From Candidatus Latescibacterota bacterium (GTDB lineage: Bacteria > Latescibacterota > UBA2968 > UBA8231): a stretch of DNA of 64,000 nucleotides. This document shows, piece after piece, positions 1 through 8,885 of the stretch. Location of the stretch: positions 55,375 to 119,374 of the forward strand of contig JAJDUT010000082.1 of assembly GCA_022826515.1 (NCBI GenBank), read 5' to 3'. The position numbers were made by a program, and so were the translations under genes. The stretch's first letter is position 1. Each line of letters starts with the position of its first letter. The notes under the pieces are model-generated. The model saw nothing but the letters and a program-made list of their open reading frames with translations. It did not search any database and was not told the DNA's origin.

Positions 1-934
1 GATTTACCTTCAGCCCCCGCCCCAGCCACGCTTTTGCCGAGGCGAACTCGCCGCGGCCTTGGTGCCACTCCACTAGCTCAGCGATGCTCTTCGAATCCTT
101 GGGGTCGGCCTCGACCATGCCCTTGAGGCCCTTGAAACGCCAAGTGTCATCGCCCTCTTCAGAAGCGATTGATGCGATTCGGTTGTAATAGGAATAGGCG
201 TTCTGTGAATCCACCTTTGCCAGTTCCAATAGCGTGTCGTAAGCCCCTTCGACATCGCCGACCTCTAGCTTCAACTCGACGATGCTCTCCAATTGGTCGG
301 CACCACCTGTCCCACCCTCGATTTGGCGTTTACGCCACTCAAGAGCCTGATCCACCTGTCCCAATTCCTGATGCAACAACGCAAGTATTTCAAATAGGTC
401 GGCATCCTTTGCCCCATCCTCGACCAACTGTTCATAGTGAGCGACGGCCCGCCCGTTGTGGCCCCCGCGGCGGTAGAGGTCGGCCAACTCGCGGCGGTAC
501 TTAGCTGCGTCCGGCTTTTTGAGCAGTACGCGCTCCAAACTCCAAGCAGCCGAATCGGGCAAGTCCATGGCTTTATGTATCGTATAGAGAAGCAGGTTGG
601 AATTCAGATGCAGCGAGTCGACGCTGATCGCCTGGCGCAGTGCGACGCGTGCCTGGGGCAGTGCGATACGTGCGCCGGTGGAATCCTTTTTTTCGTAATA
701 GAGCTGCCCCAAGAAGTAGGCGGCCGTCAACTCTTGGGGACTATATTGCAAAACAGTCGTGTAATAGCCTATGGCCCTATCGTACTCTTTGTTTGTGCGA
801 GCTGTCTTGGCGTAGTATTTGTACTTACGGATTGAATCGGCTATTGCAACCTCATTCTCGTTGGCTCTGGCGTCGGCACCCAAAACTAAAGCGCAGATCA
901 CTAGCCATAGTGTACGCATCAGATTACATTTCAC
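1..934 (-). CDS. TPR-repeat periplasmic protein, 3' end cut by window edge
   Basis: This minus-strand frame is open from the window edge to position 934, about 311 codons, with no stop. It starts at GTG 934 with GAGG about 10 bases upstream; ATG 919 in the same frame is an alternative. The N-terminus looks like a signal peptide (basic residues, then LWLVICALVLG, then ADARA). The mature part is helical and rich in TPR-like units, for example KEYDRAIGYYTTVLQYSP, AAKYRRELADLYRRGG and QVDQALEWRKR. TPR proteins usually act as interaction scaffolds, here in the periplasm; no enzymatic motif is visible. The C-terminus lies outside the window, so further domains cannot be excluded. The call as a real gene is firm; the function is unknown. 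Confidence 0.75.
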   Translation of the reverse strand, partial: MKCNLMRTLWLVICALVLGADARANENEVAIADSIRKYKYYAKTARTNKEYDRAIGYYTTVLQYSPQELTAAYFLGQLYYEKKDSTGARIALPQARVALRQAISVDSLHLNSNLLLYTIHKAMDLPDSAAWSLERVLLKKPDAAKYRRELADLYRRGGHNGRAVAHYEQLVEDGAKDADLFEILALLHQELGQVDQALEWRKRQIEGGTGGADQLESIVELKLEVGDVEGAYDTLLELAKVDSQNAYSYYNRIASIASEEGDDTWRFKGLKGMVEADPKDSKSIAELVEWHQGRGEFASAKAWLGRGLKVN

Positions 935-1291
935 GGTAAACAATCCTCAATATGGCCCTCAATATGGCTACGGTCTCCGATCCGCGACAATTTGCGGGTT
1001 TATTGTCATTGCTTAATGCAGGCTTCGTAAAGTTGTCAAGATATGGATTTACTGTTTGGGATGCAACTTCAAAGACTACCTAAATGTTAAATATAATACC
1101 CCCTCATTACATCTTTATAGCAACTGCGTTACATTTTCGCGGTTCTCCTCACATCTTTAGATTGACAAGTATTTATTTTTAATGCACTTTATCCGCTTTA
1201 TAGCAGTATAGCGACGAGCGCGTTTATCCGCGCTACCGCCACATTCACTTCGCCGCAATCGAGCGGCGGAGCTAATCTGAGAGAAGAAGCC
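935..1291. other. Intergenic region, AT-rich, probable divergent promoters
   Basis: This gap of about 357 bases separates the divergent TPR gene and accD. It is clearly more AT-rich than its surroundings between 1040 and 1200. I see no ORF with coding character and no RNA gene. A TTGACA hexamer at 1162-1167 could be a -35 element for accD, but no convincing -10 lies 17 bases downstream, so the promoter is only suggested. Confidence 0.4.
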
Positions 1292-2146
1292 GTGAACTGG
1301 TTTGAAAAAATGAAATCTGGGATCAAGTCCCTAATAAAACGCGATATCCCTCAAGGCATCTGGATCAAGTGTAAAAAGTGCGGCCATTCCAACTACGAGA
1401 TGGCCCTGCGACGCCGGCACTGGATCTGTCCGGAGTGCACTTGGCACTATCCCATTGGCCATCAGCAGTACATCGACCTGCTCATCGACGACGGTACATT
1501 CACCGAAATTAACGCCAACGTGGCACCTGTCGATCCGCTCAAGTTCAAAGGCTACCGAGACAAAATCAAGACCAGTCGCCGCCAGAGCGGCCTAAAAGAA
1601 TCGGTGTACACCGGCATCGGCCAAATCGACGGCCATTCCGTCGCCTTGGCGATCATGGACTCGCGTTATCTCACGGGCACGTTGGGCGGCGCGACCGGCG
1701 AGAAGCTCTGCCGGCTCATCGACCGCGCCATAGCTGAACGACGCACGCTAGTCATCGTCTGCCAGTCGGGTGGTGCTAGGATGCAGGAAAGCGCCTATTC
1801 GCTGATGCAGATGGCGCGGATTAGCGCCAAGCTCAACCAGCTCTCGCAAAACGGCTTGCTCTATATTGCTATTCTTACCGACCCAACGTATGGCGGCGTC
1901 ACCGCCAGCTTTGCCATGCTCGGCGATATCGCCTTGGCCGAACCCGGTGCGCGCATCGGCTTTGCAGGCCAAACCGTCATCCAGCAATTCCTCGGCACAG
2001 ACGCTCCCCTGCCCGAAGGCTTCCAACTAGCCGAGACCGTCCTCGAACACGGCTTTATCGACCGCATCGTCCCGCGCGACCGCATGGCAGCGGAACTAGC
2101 GCGCTTGATATCTCTGTTGGTCCCGCAGACTGCCAGCCACGCCTAG
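1292..2146 (+). CDS. accD: Acetyl-CoA carboxylase carboxyltransferase subunit beta
   Basis: AccD pairs with AccA to transfer the carboxyl group from carboxybiotin to acetyl-CoA, making malonyl-CoA for fatty acid synthesis in the cytoplasm. The protein is 284 residues, normal for the family. A four-cysteine zinc ribbon is visible (C27, C30, C46, C49), followed by the crotonase-fold carboxyltransferase domain with the conserved stretches SGGARMQES, LTDPTYGGVTASFAMLGD and GFAGQTVIQQ. Translation starts at GTG 1292, with a GAGAGAAGAAG purine run just upstream. accA is not in this window. The stop overlaps that of the convergent barrel gene: both stop codons share the bases CTAG at 2143-2146. Identification is secure. 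Confidence 0.96.
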   Translation: MNWFEKMKSGIKSLIKRDIPQGIWIKCKKCGHSNYEMALRRRHWICPECTWHYPIGHQQYIDLLIDDGTFTEINANVAPVDPLKFKGYRDKIKTSRRQSGLKESVYTGIGQIDGHSVALAIMDSRYLTGTLGGATGEKLCRLIDRAIAERRTLVIVCQSGGARMQESAYSLMQMARISAKLNQLSQNGLLYIAILTDPTYGGVTASFAMLGDIALAEPGARIGFAGQTVIQQFLGTDAPLPEGFQLAETVLEHGFIDRIVPRDRMAAELARLISLLVPQTASHA

Positions 2147-3453
2147 AAGTTGTGTCCTAGGCTCAGCCAGATATCCACTTGCTCGTCGGCAATGCCCATA
2201 CCCAGGCGGATCACCAGATCGGCGTCCCAGACCATGCGCACTCCTGCGCCGCCGCTGATGTGCATGCCCGACCACCCAATTTTATCCAAGTCGGGCCAGA
2301 CTCGGCCCGCATCAAAAAAAGTTACCCCCTGCCACTCTATGTACTGTCCGTAAAACCAGATGTCGTACAGTTGGTAGCGCAATTCGACATTGGACAAAAA
2401 GCGCACATCGTCTGTAAACCGCTGGGTATCGAAACCGCGCAGCGAATCGCTGCCGCCCAGCCCCTTGACCCGGCGACTGCCTCCTATTTCGCCATAGGCA
2501 TAGAGCGGTACTTCACCACTGAGTACCTCTAGCACGAGACGATGAGAGAAATTCACCCGAGGCGACAGCGGGATGTAGTAAGCGTTGGTCAGGGTTACGC
2601 GGCTAAAGTCAATAGGCTCAAAAAACAGCGCTAGCAGGGAGTTGCGCGCCGACTCGTACGACCACTCCTGAAAGAAGCCGCGCCGCGGCACCACTTCGTC
2701 GTCACGGGTATCCCACTGGAGAGTCGCACTGATAAACCCCGAAAACCCATCTATCACTCCATCTGGGGTGCCTCGCTCCAAATAGAACGCCTGCGTCCCC
2801 CGCTGGTCCACATCGACGCGCTCCAGCCCAAAACCGACCGACATGGATACTGGACCGTACAACTGGCGAAAAAGGCTCACCAAAATCCGCGGGTTTCTTT
2901 CTAGAATGTAATAGTAGTAGTTCTCATCCTTGAAATCAGCACTCTTAGGCTTGATGAAGTCGCGATTGAATGCGCTCTTGTTGCCCAACCCATAGTAGCG
3001 CGTACGCAGATTGCGCTCGCGGAAAAACTCCAGTCTCAGACCGAAACCCGTCCCCGAAATCCGGGGCACCCTCAGTCGTACGCGATGTTTTAGTTTGCCC
3101 TCAGAAGACTGCTGGACGTGCAACGTCAGCTTGTAGAGATAGGGCTGCCGCCGGTAGTCAGCCCAGTGGACGCGCGCACCCCAATTCCAGCCCGTGTTAG
3201 GGCTGAGATAAGCGAGCGGCAGGCCGGTGACGCCATAGGGAATGCCCCGCAGGGTAAACTGGCGTCGCTTTGCCATCCAGCGCACGGCTTCTACGGTCTG
3301 CTGGGTCGCCACCTGCGAGACTTTGGTCAGCAGCGGGGACGAAGGCTGGCTTTGAGTGGAATCGACGCGGCCTTCGCCTTCGCCCCATGCGCTCTTTGCG
3401 AACAATAGGACGCCGATGCAGCTATAGTTGAGAAGCCGCTTAACCACGACCAT
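2143..3453 (-). CDS. Omp85-like outer-membrane beta-barrel protein without POTRA domains
   Basis: This 436-residue protein has a signal peptide (VVVKRLLNYSCIGVLLFAKSAWG) and then mostly alternating beta-strand sequence. Its C-terminal half matches the surface-antigen (Omp85/BamA-TamA) barrel pattern: the stretch GLGGSDSLRGFDTQRF is the usual lid-loop region with an RGF-like motif, followed by FDAGRVW and GGAGVRM. It ends in phenylalanine (SLGHNF), as outer-membrane barrels tend to. There are no N-terminal POTRA repeats, so it is unlikely to be BamA itself; it may be a patatin-type or two-partner-like Omp85 relative. Its start (ATG 3453, alternative GTG 3447) overlaps the end of surE, which suggests translational coupling. 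The longer frame up to 3483 would add a non-signal prefix and is less likely. Confidence 0.75.
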   Translation of the reverse strand: MVVVKRLLNYSCIGVLLFAKSAWGEGEGRVDSTQSQPSSPLLTKVSQVATQQTVEAVRWMAKRRQFTLRGIPYGVTGLPLAYLSPNTGWNWGARVHWADYRRQPYLYKLTLHVQQSSEGKLKHRVRLRVPRISGTGFGLRLEFFRERNLRTRYYGLGNKSAFNRDFIKPKSADFKDENYYYYILERNPRILVSLFRQLYGPVSMSVGFGLERVDVDQRGTQAFYLERGTPDGVIDGFSGFISATLQWDTRDDEVVPRRGFFQEWSYESARNSLLALFFEPIDFSRVTLTNAYYIPLSPRVNFSHRLVLEVLSGEVPLYAYGEIGGSRRVKGLGGSDSLRGFDTQRFTDDVRFLSNVELRYQLYDIWFYGQYIEWQGVTFFDAGRVWPDLDKIGWSGMHISGGAGVRMVWDADLVIRLGMGIADEQVDIWLSLGHNF

Positions 3454-4267
3454 CTCCACCGCACTCAAAGCGCTGGCGATCAAGCGAGCTTATCGGGACA
3501 TCAAGCGAATAGCGGAGCGGCGTAATCGCGACTGCGCCGCGCGCCAAGGCTCCCACATCGCTGTTAGCTCCATCGCCAATCAACTGCAACTGACAGCTAT
3601 GGTATGCGAAGTGCGGCTCGTCTTCACGCCGAGCGAATAGCGGACCATAGCTCGTCTTCGCCAAATCCGTCATACGCCTCGGGGATTCTCGCTTGGTACT
3701 AGCGGGCATGTTTACTGCGATCATGTCGGCACCAGCCGGCAACCCCCCGCGCAAGATCTCGGCGGCGATGTCCGCAGTGACGGCCGCCGCCGCCGCGACC
3801 AGCGCATCGAGCGCGGGATCGAGCTGCCGACATCGCCGCCAGAGCGCGAAAGCCGATTCGGGCAACTCCAGCGAAAAGGCTGCGGATGGCACCCCGGCGA
3901 GAAAGCCTTCTACAGCCGCCCCTATGGTGCCGGAACTCAGCGTGAAAGCGAGACCGGAGTTGACGCCCATATTGATGCCGGAAATGACTAGAGCCGGCTT
4001 TGCAGGACAGAGATTGTGGATGCCGATATGGGCGCAGTCGGCCGGCTTGCCGGTCAGCGTCTGGATGGGAAAGCCGCCGCATTCAATCTCGGCCAGCACC
4101 AACGGCTCAAAGCGGCTCATACTCTTGCTGGTCCAACTGCATTCCGCAGCCGGCACGACCACGCATAGCTCGGCCAACTCGGATAGCTCCCGCAGCAAAG
4201 GCACTAAAAGAGGCGAATCAGCACCGTCGTCGTTTGTCACCAATACTTTGGGTTTTGCAGCGGTCAC
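3440..4267 (-). CDS. surE: 5'/3'-nucleotidase SurE
   Basis: SurE is a divalent-metal-dependent phosphatase that dephosphorylates nucleoside monophosphates in the cytoplasm, often linked to stationary-phase survival. The N-terminal metal site VLVTNDDG is present, as are the family blocks SGINMGVNSG and LSSGTIGAAVEGFLAG. I chose GTG 4267 (275 residues) because AAGGAAAA lies at the right distance and the family normally begins a few residues before the TNDDG motif. A second in-frame GTG at 4327 (295 residues), preceded by GGGAG, is possible and would add 20 residues not typical of SurE. The downstream barrel gene overlaps its 3' end. Confidence 0.93.
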   Translation of the reverse strand: MTAAKPKVLVTNDDGADSPLLVPLLRELSELAELCVVVPAAECSWTSKSMSRFEPLVLAEIECGGFPIQTLTGKPADCAHIGIHNLCPAKPALVISGINMGVNSGLAFTLSSGTIGAAVEGFLAGVPSAAFSLELPESAFALWRRCRQLDPALDALVAAAAAVTADIAAEILRGGLPAGADMIAVNMPASTKRESPRRMTDLAKTSYGPLFARREDEPHFAYHSCQLQLIGDGANSDVGALARGAVAITPLRYSLDVPISSLDRQRFECGGDGRG

Positions 4268-4381
4268 AGTTGGTTTTCCTTCGCTATGGACGCGCTCTGA
4301 GATGGGGATATAATAACAATCCGCCACTCGGCTCCCAATAATTCCTTGCCTAGCGGCGGCCTGCGGTTCTATTATTTTTTA

Positions 4382-4645
4382 ATGGATGCCACCATTCTCC
4401 TACAGGAACTTGAAACCCTCGCCGCAGAGCTGGACATTGAGGTGCGCTACGACGACTTTGAAGGCCAAGGTGGGCTTTGCCGCTATGGCGGTAGATCCTA
4501 CTTGATCGTCAATCGCGAACTCGATACTGAAGCCCGGGTACATGTGTTATGCCGTGCTCTTGCGCGGCTTCCTCTCGATGCGGTCTTTATCCGTCCCCAA
4601 GTACGGGAACGGATCGAAAAGTGTAGATCGCAGGCCGCCGCCTAA
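4382..4645 (+). CDS. Small conserved-looking hypothetical protein
   Basis: This is an 87-residue protein starting at ATG 4382 (MDATILLQELETLAAELDI). A longer in-frame start at 4346 exists but would add a hydrophobic, non-conserved-looking prefix. The protein is soluble, alpha/beta in appearance, with a basic C-terminus (RERIEKCRSQAAA). The segment RYGGRSYLIVNREL looks like paired beta strands. I recognise no domain or catalytic motif. It is divergent from surE and upstream of the ribosomal protein genes. Codon use matches its neighbours, which favours a real gene, but no function can be assigned. Confidence 0.6.
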   Translation: MDATILLQELETLAAELDIEVRYDDFEGQGGLCRYGGRSYLIVNRELDTEARVHVLCRALARLPLDAVFIRPQVRERIEKCRSQAAA

Positions 4646-4713
4646 TCGCCGACACTCCCACTGACCGCGCTCTAGCGTTTAGACGGGACCGCGAATTTTT
4701 CCGCCGAAATTCA

Positions 4714-4728
4714 CCGCCTGAAAGGCGG
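4714..4728. other. Short perfect GC hairpin upstream of rpmI promoter
   Basis: CCGCCT and AGGCGG pair around a GAA loop. There is no T-run after it, so it is not a standard intrinsic terminator. It sits between the small hypothetical gene and the rpmI -35 box, and could protect the 3' end of the upstream transcript or bind a regulator. Confidence 0.35.
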
Positions 4729-4739
4729 ATTGCGCTTCC

Positions 4740-4768
4740 TTGACAGCCCCTATGTCATGGTCTATTTT
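4740..4768 (+). promoter_or_regulatory. Sigma-70-type promoter for rpmI-rplT
   Basis: A perfect -35 TTGACA at 4740-4745 is followed after exactly 17 bases by TATTTT at 4763-4768. This is the best promoter match I found in the window. The transcript would begin around 4775, leaving a leader of about 28 bases, too short for the long pseudoknotted L20-binding leader known in some bacteria. Confidence 0.7.
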
Positions 4769-4802
4769 TGTCTTTTTCTGCCTTTAAGACAAAGGGACTA
4801 CC

Positions 4803-5000
4803 ATGCCCAAAATCAAAACGCATAAATCCTCGGCCAAGCGCATCAAGCAGCGCGGATCGGGCAGCCTGAAGCGGCGCAATGCCTATGCCACGCACCTTTT
4901 GGGTGGCCGTTCGACCAAGCGCAAACGGGCTTTCCGCAAAAATAGTTCGGTTTCGTCCGCAGACTCAGCCAATGTGCGCCGTGCCCTGAACCTCAAGTAA
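4803..5000 (+). CDS. rpmI: 50S ribosomal protein L35
   Basis: L35 is a small basic protein of the large ribosomal subunit. This 65-residue protein has the family's typical start MPKIKTHKSSAKR and the block KRKRAFRKNS, with the expected length and strongly basic composition. An AAAGGGA Shine-Dalgarno sequence precedes ATG 4803. It is followed 23 bases later by rplT, the near-universal order. The usual upstream partner infC is absent here, so this operon has been separated from infC in this genome. Confidence 0.97.
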   Translation: MPKIKTHKSSAKRIKQRGSGSLKRRNAYATHLLGGRSTKRKRAFRKNSSVSSADSANVRRALNLK

Positions 5001-5023
5001 GCGATTTTAACGGAGAATAATTC

Positions 5024-5377
5024 ATGCCACGGGTAAATCACGCCGTAGCCACTAAAAAGCGCAAAAAGAAGGTCCTCAAACAATCCAAGGGTTATTGGGG
5101 CGCGCGCAGCCGCCTCTTCCGCACCGCTAGGGAAGCCGTTGACCGCGCTCAAGTCTACGCCTACCGCGACCGGCGTCAGCGCAAGCGGGATTTCCGCCGC
5201 CTCTGGATTGTCCGCATCAATGCCGCCGCTCGCCGCAATGGCATGTCTTATAGCCAGCTCGTCCACGGGTTGAGTCAAGCCGGTGTTGCAATCAACCGCA
5301 AGGTCTTGGCTGATCTAGCCGTGCGCGATCCGGCCGCCTTTACCGCAGTAGTCGAACAAGCCCGGCCCCACGTCTAA
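5024..5377 (+). CDS. rplT: 50S ribosomal protein L20
   Basis: L20 binds 23S rRNA early in large-subunit assembly and in several bacteria represses its own operon. The protein has 117 residues, normal for L20. It shows the signature start [18 protein letters not shown], the block [14 protein letters not shown] and the conserved core [27 protein letters not shown] Shine-Dalgarno sequence precedes ATG 5024. An intrinsic terminator follows the gene before pheS. Confidence 0.98.
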   Translation: MPRVNHAVATKKRKKKVLKQSKGYWGARSRLFRTAREAVDRAQVYAYRDRRQRKRDFRRLWIVRINAAARRNGMSYSQLVHGLSQAGVAINRKVLADLAVRDPAAFTAVVEQARPHV

Positions 5378-5394
5378 ACTTACACTCATCTGAC

Positions 5395-5429
5395 AAAAAG
5401 GGGCCGGCGATCCGCGCTGGGCCCTTTTT
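5395..5429 (+). terminator. Intrinsic terminator or attenuator between rplT and pheS
   Basis: AAAAAGGG at 5395-5402 pairs with CCCTTTTT at 5422-5429 around a GC-rich interior, and the T-run directly follows the stem. It ends only 16 bases before the pheS start, so it either ends the rpmI-rplT transcript or controls read-through into pheS-pheT. There is no room for a leader peptide. The A-rich and T-rich arms make it usable on both strands. Confidence 0.7.
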
Positions 5430-5445
5430 GTTCTGTTAGGTCTAT

Positions 5446-6456
5446 ATGTTAGAAGAAGTGCGACAATTGGCGTCGGTGGCTGTAGCAGAAATCGAGGCCG
5501 CCCAAGACGATAAGGCGCTGGAGGCACTGCGAGTTCACCACCTCGGACGCAAGAGCCGCTTGCGCCAAATCGCGCGGCAGATCGGCCACCTGCCTGCTGC
5601 CGAAAGACCAGCGCTAGGGGAGGCCACCGGTCGCGCTCAACAGGCTATTCAGCAGGCGCTAGACGACAAGGCTCTAGCCCTTCGGCAGTCGGCTGAAGTC
5701 GCTTCTACCCTCGACGTAACACTCCCGGGCCGACGGCCTCTGTTGGGGTGTGCCCACCCCCTGTCTCAGCTAACCGACGAATTAATCAGCATCTTCCAAG
5801 GCATGGGGTTTGACGTGGCCGATGGGCCAGAAGCCGAAGACGAGTACCACAACTTCGACGCCCTCAACACGCCGGCCGACCACCCCGCGCGCGACCTGCA
5901 CGACACCTTCTATCTAGCGGGCGGTGGACTCATGCGCACTCACACCTCCACGGTGCAGATCCGCGTTATGGAGCAAACGCCACCGCCGGTGCGGATCATC
6001 TCCTTGGGTCGCTGCTACCGCAAGGAGACAGTCGATGCAACCCACCACTTCGCCTTCCACCAGATCGAGGGTCTATACGTTGACCACGGGGTCTCTTTCG
6101 CCGACTTGAAGGGCACCATTGAGGCCATGGGACGCCAGCTTATGGGCGCGGAGACTCAAGTGCGCTTTCGACCTCACTTCTTTCCCTTCACTGAGCCAAG
6201 CGTGGAATACGATTTTACCTGCATCTGCAAGGGACAACGCGCCAACTGCTCTATTTGCAAGGGAACGGGTTGGATCGAAATCGCCGGCGCTGGCATGGTC
6301 GATCCGGCCGTCTTTGCCGCGGTGGGCTATGACCCAGACGAATACACGGGCTTCGCCTTCGGCATGGGGTTGGAGCGGATCGCCATGATCCGGCACGGCA
6401 TTGACGACGTGCGACGCTTTCTCGAAAACGACTTGCGATTCATCCGCCAGTTCTGA
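5446..6456 (+). CDS. pheS: Phenylalanyl-tRNA synthetase alpha subunit
   Basis: PheS is the catalytic subunit of the alpha2-beta2 enzyme that charges tRNA-Phe. The protein has 336 residues. The N-terminal coiled coil (about 1-90) is followed by the class II synthetase core: HPLSQLTDELISIF, the motif 2 region SLGRCYRKETVDATHH, the CSICKGTGW segment and motif 3 GMGLERIAMIRHGIDD near the C-terminus. ATG 5446 has a weak AGG upstream. pheT follows after 18 bases, the standard operon arrangement. Expression may depend on read-through of the terminator at 5395-5429. Confidence 0.97.
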   Translation: MLEEVRQLASVAVAEIEAAQDDKALEALRVHHLGRKSRLRQIARQIGHLPAAERPALGEATGRAQQAIQQALDDKALALRQSAEVASTLDVTLPGRRPLLGCAHPLSQLTDELISIFQGMGFDVADGPEAEDEYHNFDALNTPADHPARDLHDTFYLAGGGLMRTHTSTVQIRVMEQTPPPVRIISLGRCYRKETVDATHHFAFHQIEGLYVDHGVSFADLKGTIEAMGRQLMGAETQVRFRPHFFPFTEPSVEYDFTCICKGQRANCSICKGTGWIEIAGAGMVDPAVFAAVGYDPDEYTGFAFGMGLERIAMIRHGIDDVRRFLENDLRFIRQF

Positions 6457-6474
6457 GGTTTCCGGCAACGCCTT

Positions 6475-8853
6475 ATGAAAATCACTTATAACTGGCTCAA
6501 GGAATACGTGGACTTCGCTTGGGATTGGCCCGAGCTAGTCGATCGCCTGACCATGGCGGGCTTGGAGTTCGAGGGCGTCGAGGATCTCGGCGCGCGCTAT
6601 GAGGGCGTCGTCATCGGTCGCGTCAACACCTGCTGCCCACACGAAAACGCCGACCACCTGACCGTCTGCCAAGTCGATGTAGGGACCGGAGTCAACACCA
6701 TCGTCTGCGGAGCACCCAATGTTGCGGCTGGGCAAACCGTCGCCGTCGCCCTGCCCGGCACCACGCTGCCCGGCGGCATGCAAATCAAAAAAGCCAAAAT
6801 CCGCGGCGTCGCATCCGAGGGTATGCTCTGTGCCGAAGACGAACTCGGGCTAGGTGATAACCACGACGGCATTGTGGTGCTCGACGAAGCCCTCCCGGTC
6901 GGCACCCCTTTTGCCGCAGCCACTGAACTCGACGACGTGGTCATCGACTTCGAAGTTACGCCCAATCGCCCGGACTGCCTGAGTCTCTTAGGCATTGCCC
7001 GCGAGGTCCACGCACTCACCGGCAATCCCCTCCGTTTTCCCAACATACAAGTGCCCGAAAGCGGACCGGCCACCGCAGAAGATGTGCAGATCGACATCGA
7101 GGCACCAGACGATTGCCCGCGCTACGTCGGTCGCGTCGTGCGCGGCGTCGAGGTTGGCCCCTCGCCCGAGTGGCTTCAGCGCCGACTTCAAGCCGTAGGG
7201 CAGCGCCCGATCAACAACATCGTCGATATAACCAACTACGTGCTGCTGGAATTGGGGCATCCCCTGCACGCCTTCGACCTACATGCACTGGACCAGCGGC
7301 GCATCATCGTCCGCCGGGCGCGGTCCGGTGAGACCTTGGAAACCCTCGACGGCACCCAGTGCCAGCTCGACGAAGAGATGCTGGTCATCGCCGATGGAAC
7401 GCGGCCCCAAGCACTAGCCGGGGTCATGGGTGGAGCCCATTCCGAGGTATCGACGGACACCACGGACATCCTGCTCGAAAGCGCGTATTTCGCACCATCG
7501 CGGGTGCGGCTAGCCCGGTCGCGCCTAGGGCTTTTCACCGAAGCAGCCACGCGCTTTGAGCGCGGTGCCGATTGGGATGCCCCAGTGCGGGCCATTGACC
7601 GCGCCGCTCACCTAATCGCCAAACTAGCCGGCGGTGCGGTCGCCCCAACTCCTCTAGACGTGTACCCCCGCCCCGGCCAGTGCCGCCAGATCCCGCTCTG
7701 CGTTGACCGCACTAACCAACTCTTGGCTACGGAGTTAGACTCCGCTGCCATCGTCCAGACTCTTGAACGCCTCGGCTGCCGGGTCGAATCGGGCCAGCCC
7801 CTCGTGGTAACGGCCCCGAGCTTCCGTCCCGATCTGACGCGCCCAGCCGACCTCATCGAGGAAGTTGGTCGCATCTACGGCTTCGACCGCATTGAGGGCC
7901 GCCAAGAGTCATCTGGGCCTTGGATCACCCGGCGCGACCCCGAACTCACCTTTAGGCAGGTCGCTCGGCAACGACTCCTGGGCTTGGGTTTAGACGAAGT
8001 CATCAGCAATACGATCGTCGAATCCCGCTGGCTCGAATTAGTCGAAGCCGCAGGCCAAGCCACCCGCTTGGCCAATCCGCCGACCGAGATCCAAGACGCC
8101 TTGCGCTCCACCTTGGTGCCAAGCCTATTAGACGTCGCACGTCGCAACTTCAACCAGCGGGCCGCAGGAGTGGCCATTTTCGAGTTGGGCAAGTGCTTTG
8201 TCGCCGCGGCCGAAAAGGGCGCAAGGCCCGAGGAAGACTGGCACCTTGCAGCCCTGTGGTCGGGTCGCATTTCAGCCTCCCCCTATCAGGCCGACGCCCG
8301 CGAGGCCGACTTTTTTGACCTCAAGGGCTTGCTCGAAGCGCTAGTGGGCGAGGGGGACTTGCGGTTCACCTCCGCCGACCGTCCCGAATGCCGGTCGGGA
8401 CACGCGGCCTGCGTTTCCGTCGATGGCCAGCCGCTCGGCTGGCTGGGCCAAGCTTCGACCGACTTATGCGCGGCATTTGATTTAGAGCGCCAAGTACATA
8501 TTTTTGAAATATCGTTTACCGCGCTAGTACGCCATTGGCATGGTCGGGAGCGCTCGTTTACCGCGCTTCCCAAGTTTCCGCCGATCGAGCGCGACTTGGC
8601 CATAGTCGTACGCGCAGACACTGCAACGGCCGAACTTATCGCCACCATGCGAGATAGTGTGCCCCACCTCGTCGAATCCATCGAGGTTTTTGACCTCTAT
8701 CAAGGGGATCAAATAGCAACAGGCCACAAGAGCGTGGCGTTCGCCCTCCGTCTGCGCGACCGCGAACAGACGTTGCAGGACGCTCAGGCCGACGCGGCGA
8801 TCTCCGCGATGCTCAAGCGTCTCAAAGCGCGGTTCGGCGCTCGCTTGCGCTAA
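6475..8853 (+). CDS. pheT: Phenylalanyl-tRNA synthetase beta subunit
   Basis: PheT carries tRNA recognition and editing for the PheST enzyme. At 792 residues it is full length. It begins MKITYNWLKEYVDF, then has an EMAP-type tRNA-binding domain at roughly 40-150 (VVIGRVNTCCPHENADHL, CGAPNVAAGQ), B3/B4 editing region at about 205-370 (INNIVDITNYVLLELGHPLHAFD), B5 region at about 400-475 (DLIEEVGRIYGFD) and a C-terminal FDX-ACB anticodon-binding domain (FPPIERDLAIVV). All expected domains are present and in order. Confidence 0.97.
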   Translation: MKITYNWLKEYVDFAWDWPELVDRLTMAGLEFEGVEDLGARYEGVVIGRVNTCCPHENADHLTVCQVDVGTGVNTIVCGAPNVAAGQTVAVALPGTTLPGGMQIKKAKIRGVASEGMLCAEDELGLGDNHDGIVVLDEALPVGTPFAAATELDDVVIDFEVTPNRPDCLSLLGIAREVHALTGNPLRFPNIQVPESGPATAEDVQIDIEAPDDCPRYVGRVVRGVEVGPSPEWLQRRLQAVGQRPINNIVDITNYVLLELGHPLHAFDLHALDQRRIIVRRARSGETLETLDGTQCQLDEEMLVIADGTRPQALAGVMGGAHSEVSTDTTDILLESAYFAPSRVRLARSRLGLFTEAATRFERGADWDAPVRAIDRAAHLIAKLAGGAVAPTPLDVYPRPGQCRQIPLCVDRTNQLLATELDSAAIVQTLERLGCRVESGQPLVVTAPSFRPDLTRPADLIEEVGRIYGFDRIEGRQESSGPWITRRDPELTFRQVARQRLLGLGLDEVISNTIVESRWLELVEAAGQATRLANPPTEIQDALRSTLVPSLLDVARRNFNQRAAGVAIFELGKCFVAAAEKGARPEEDWHLAALWSGRISASPYQADAREADFFDLKGLLEALVGEGDLRFTSADRPECRSGHAACVSVDGQPLGWLGQASTDLCAAFDLERQVHIFEISFTALVRHWHGRERSFTALPKFPPIERDLAIVVRADTATAELIATMRDSVPHLVESIEVFDLYQGDQIATGHKSVAFALRLRDREQTLQDAQADAAISAMLKRLKARFGARLR

Positions 8854-8885
8854 TTCCAACCTCAATCAGGAGTACAGGCACCCCA

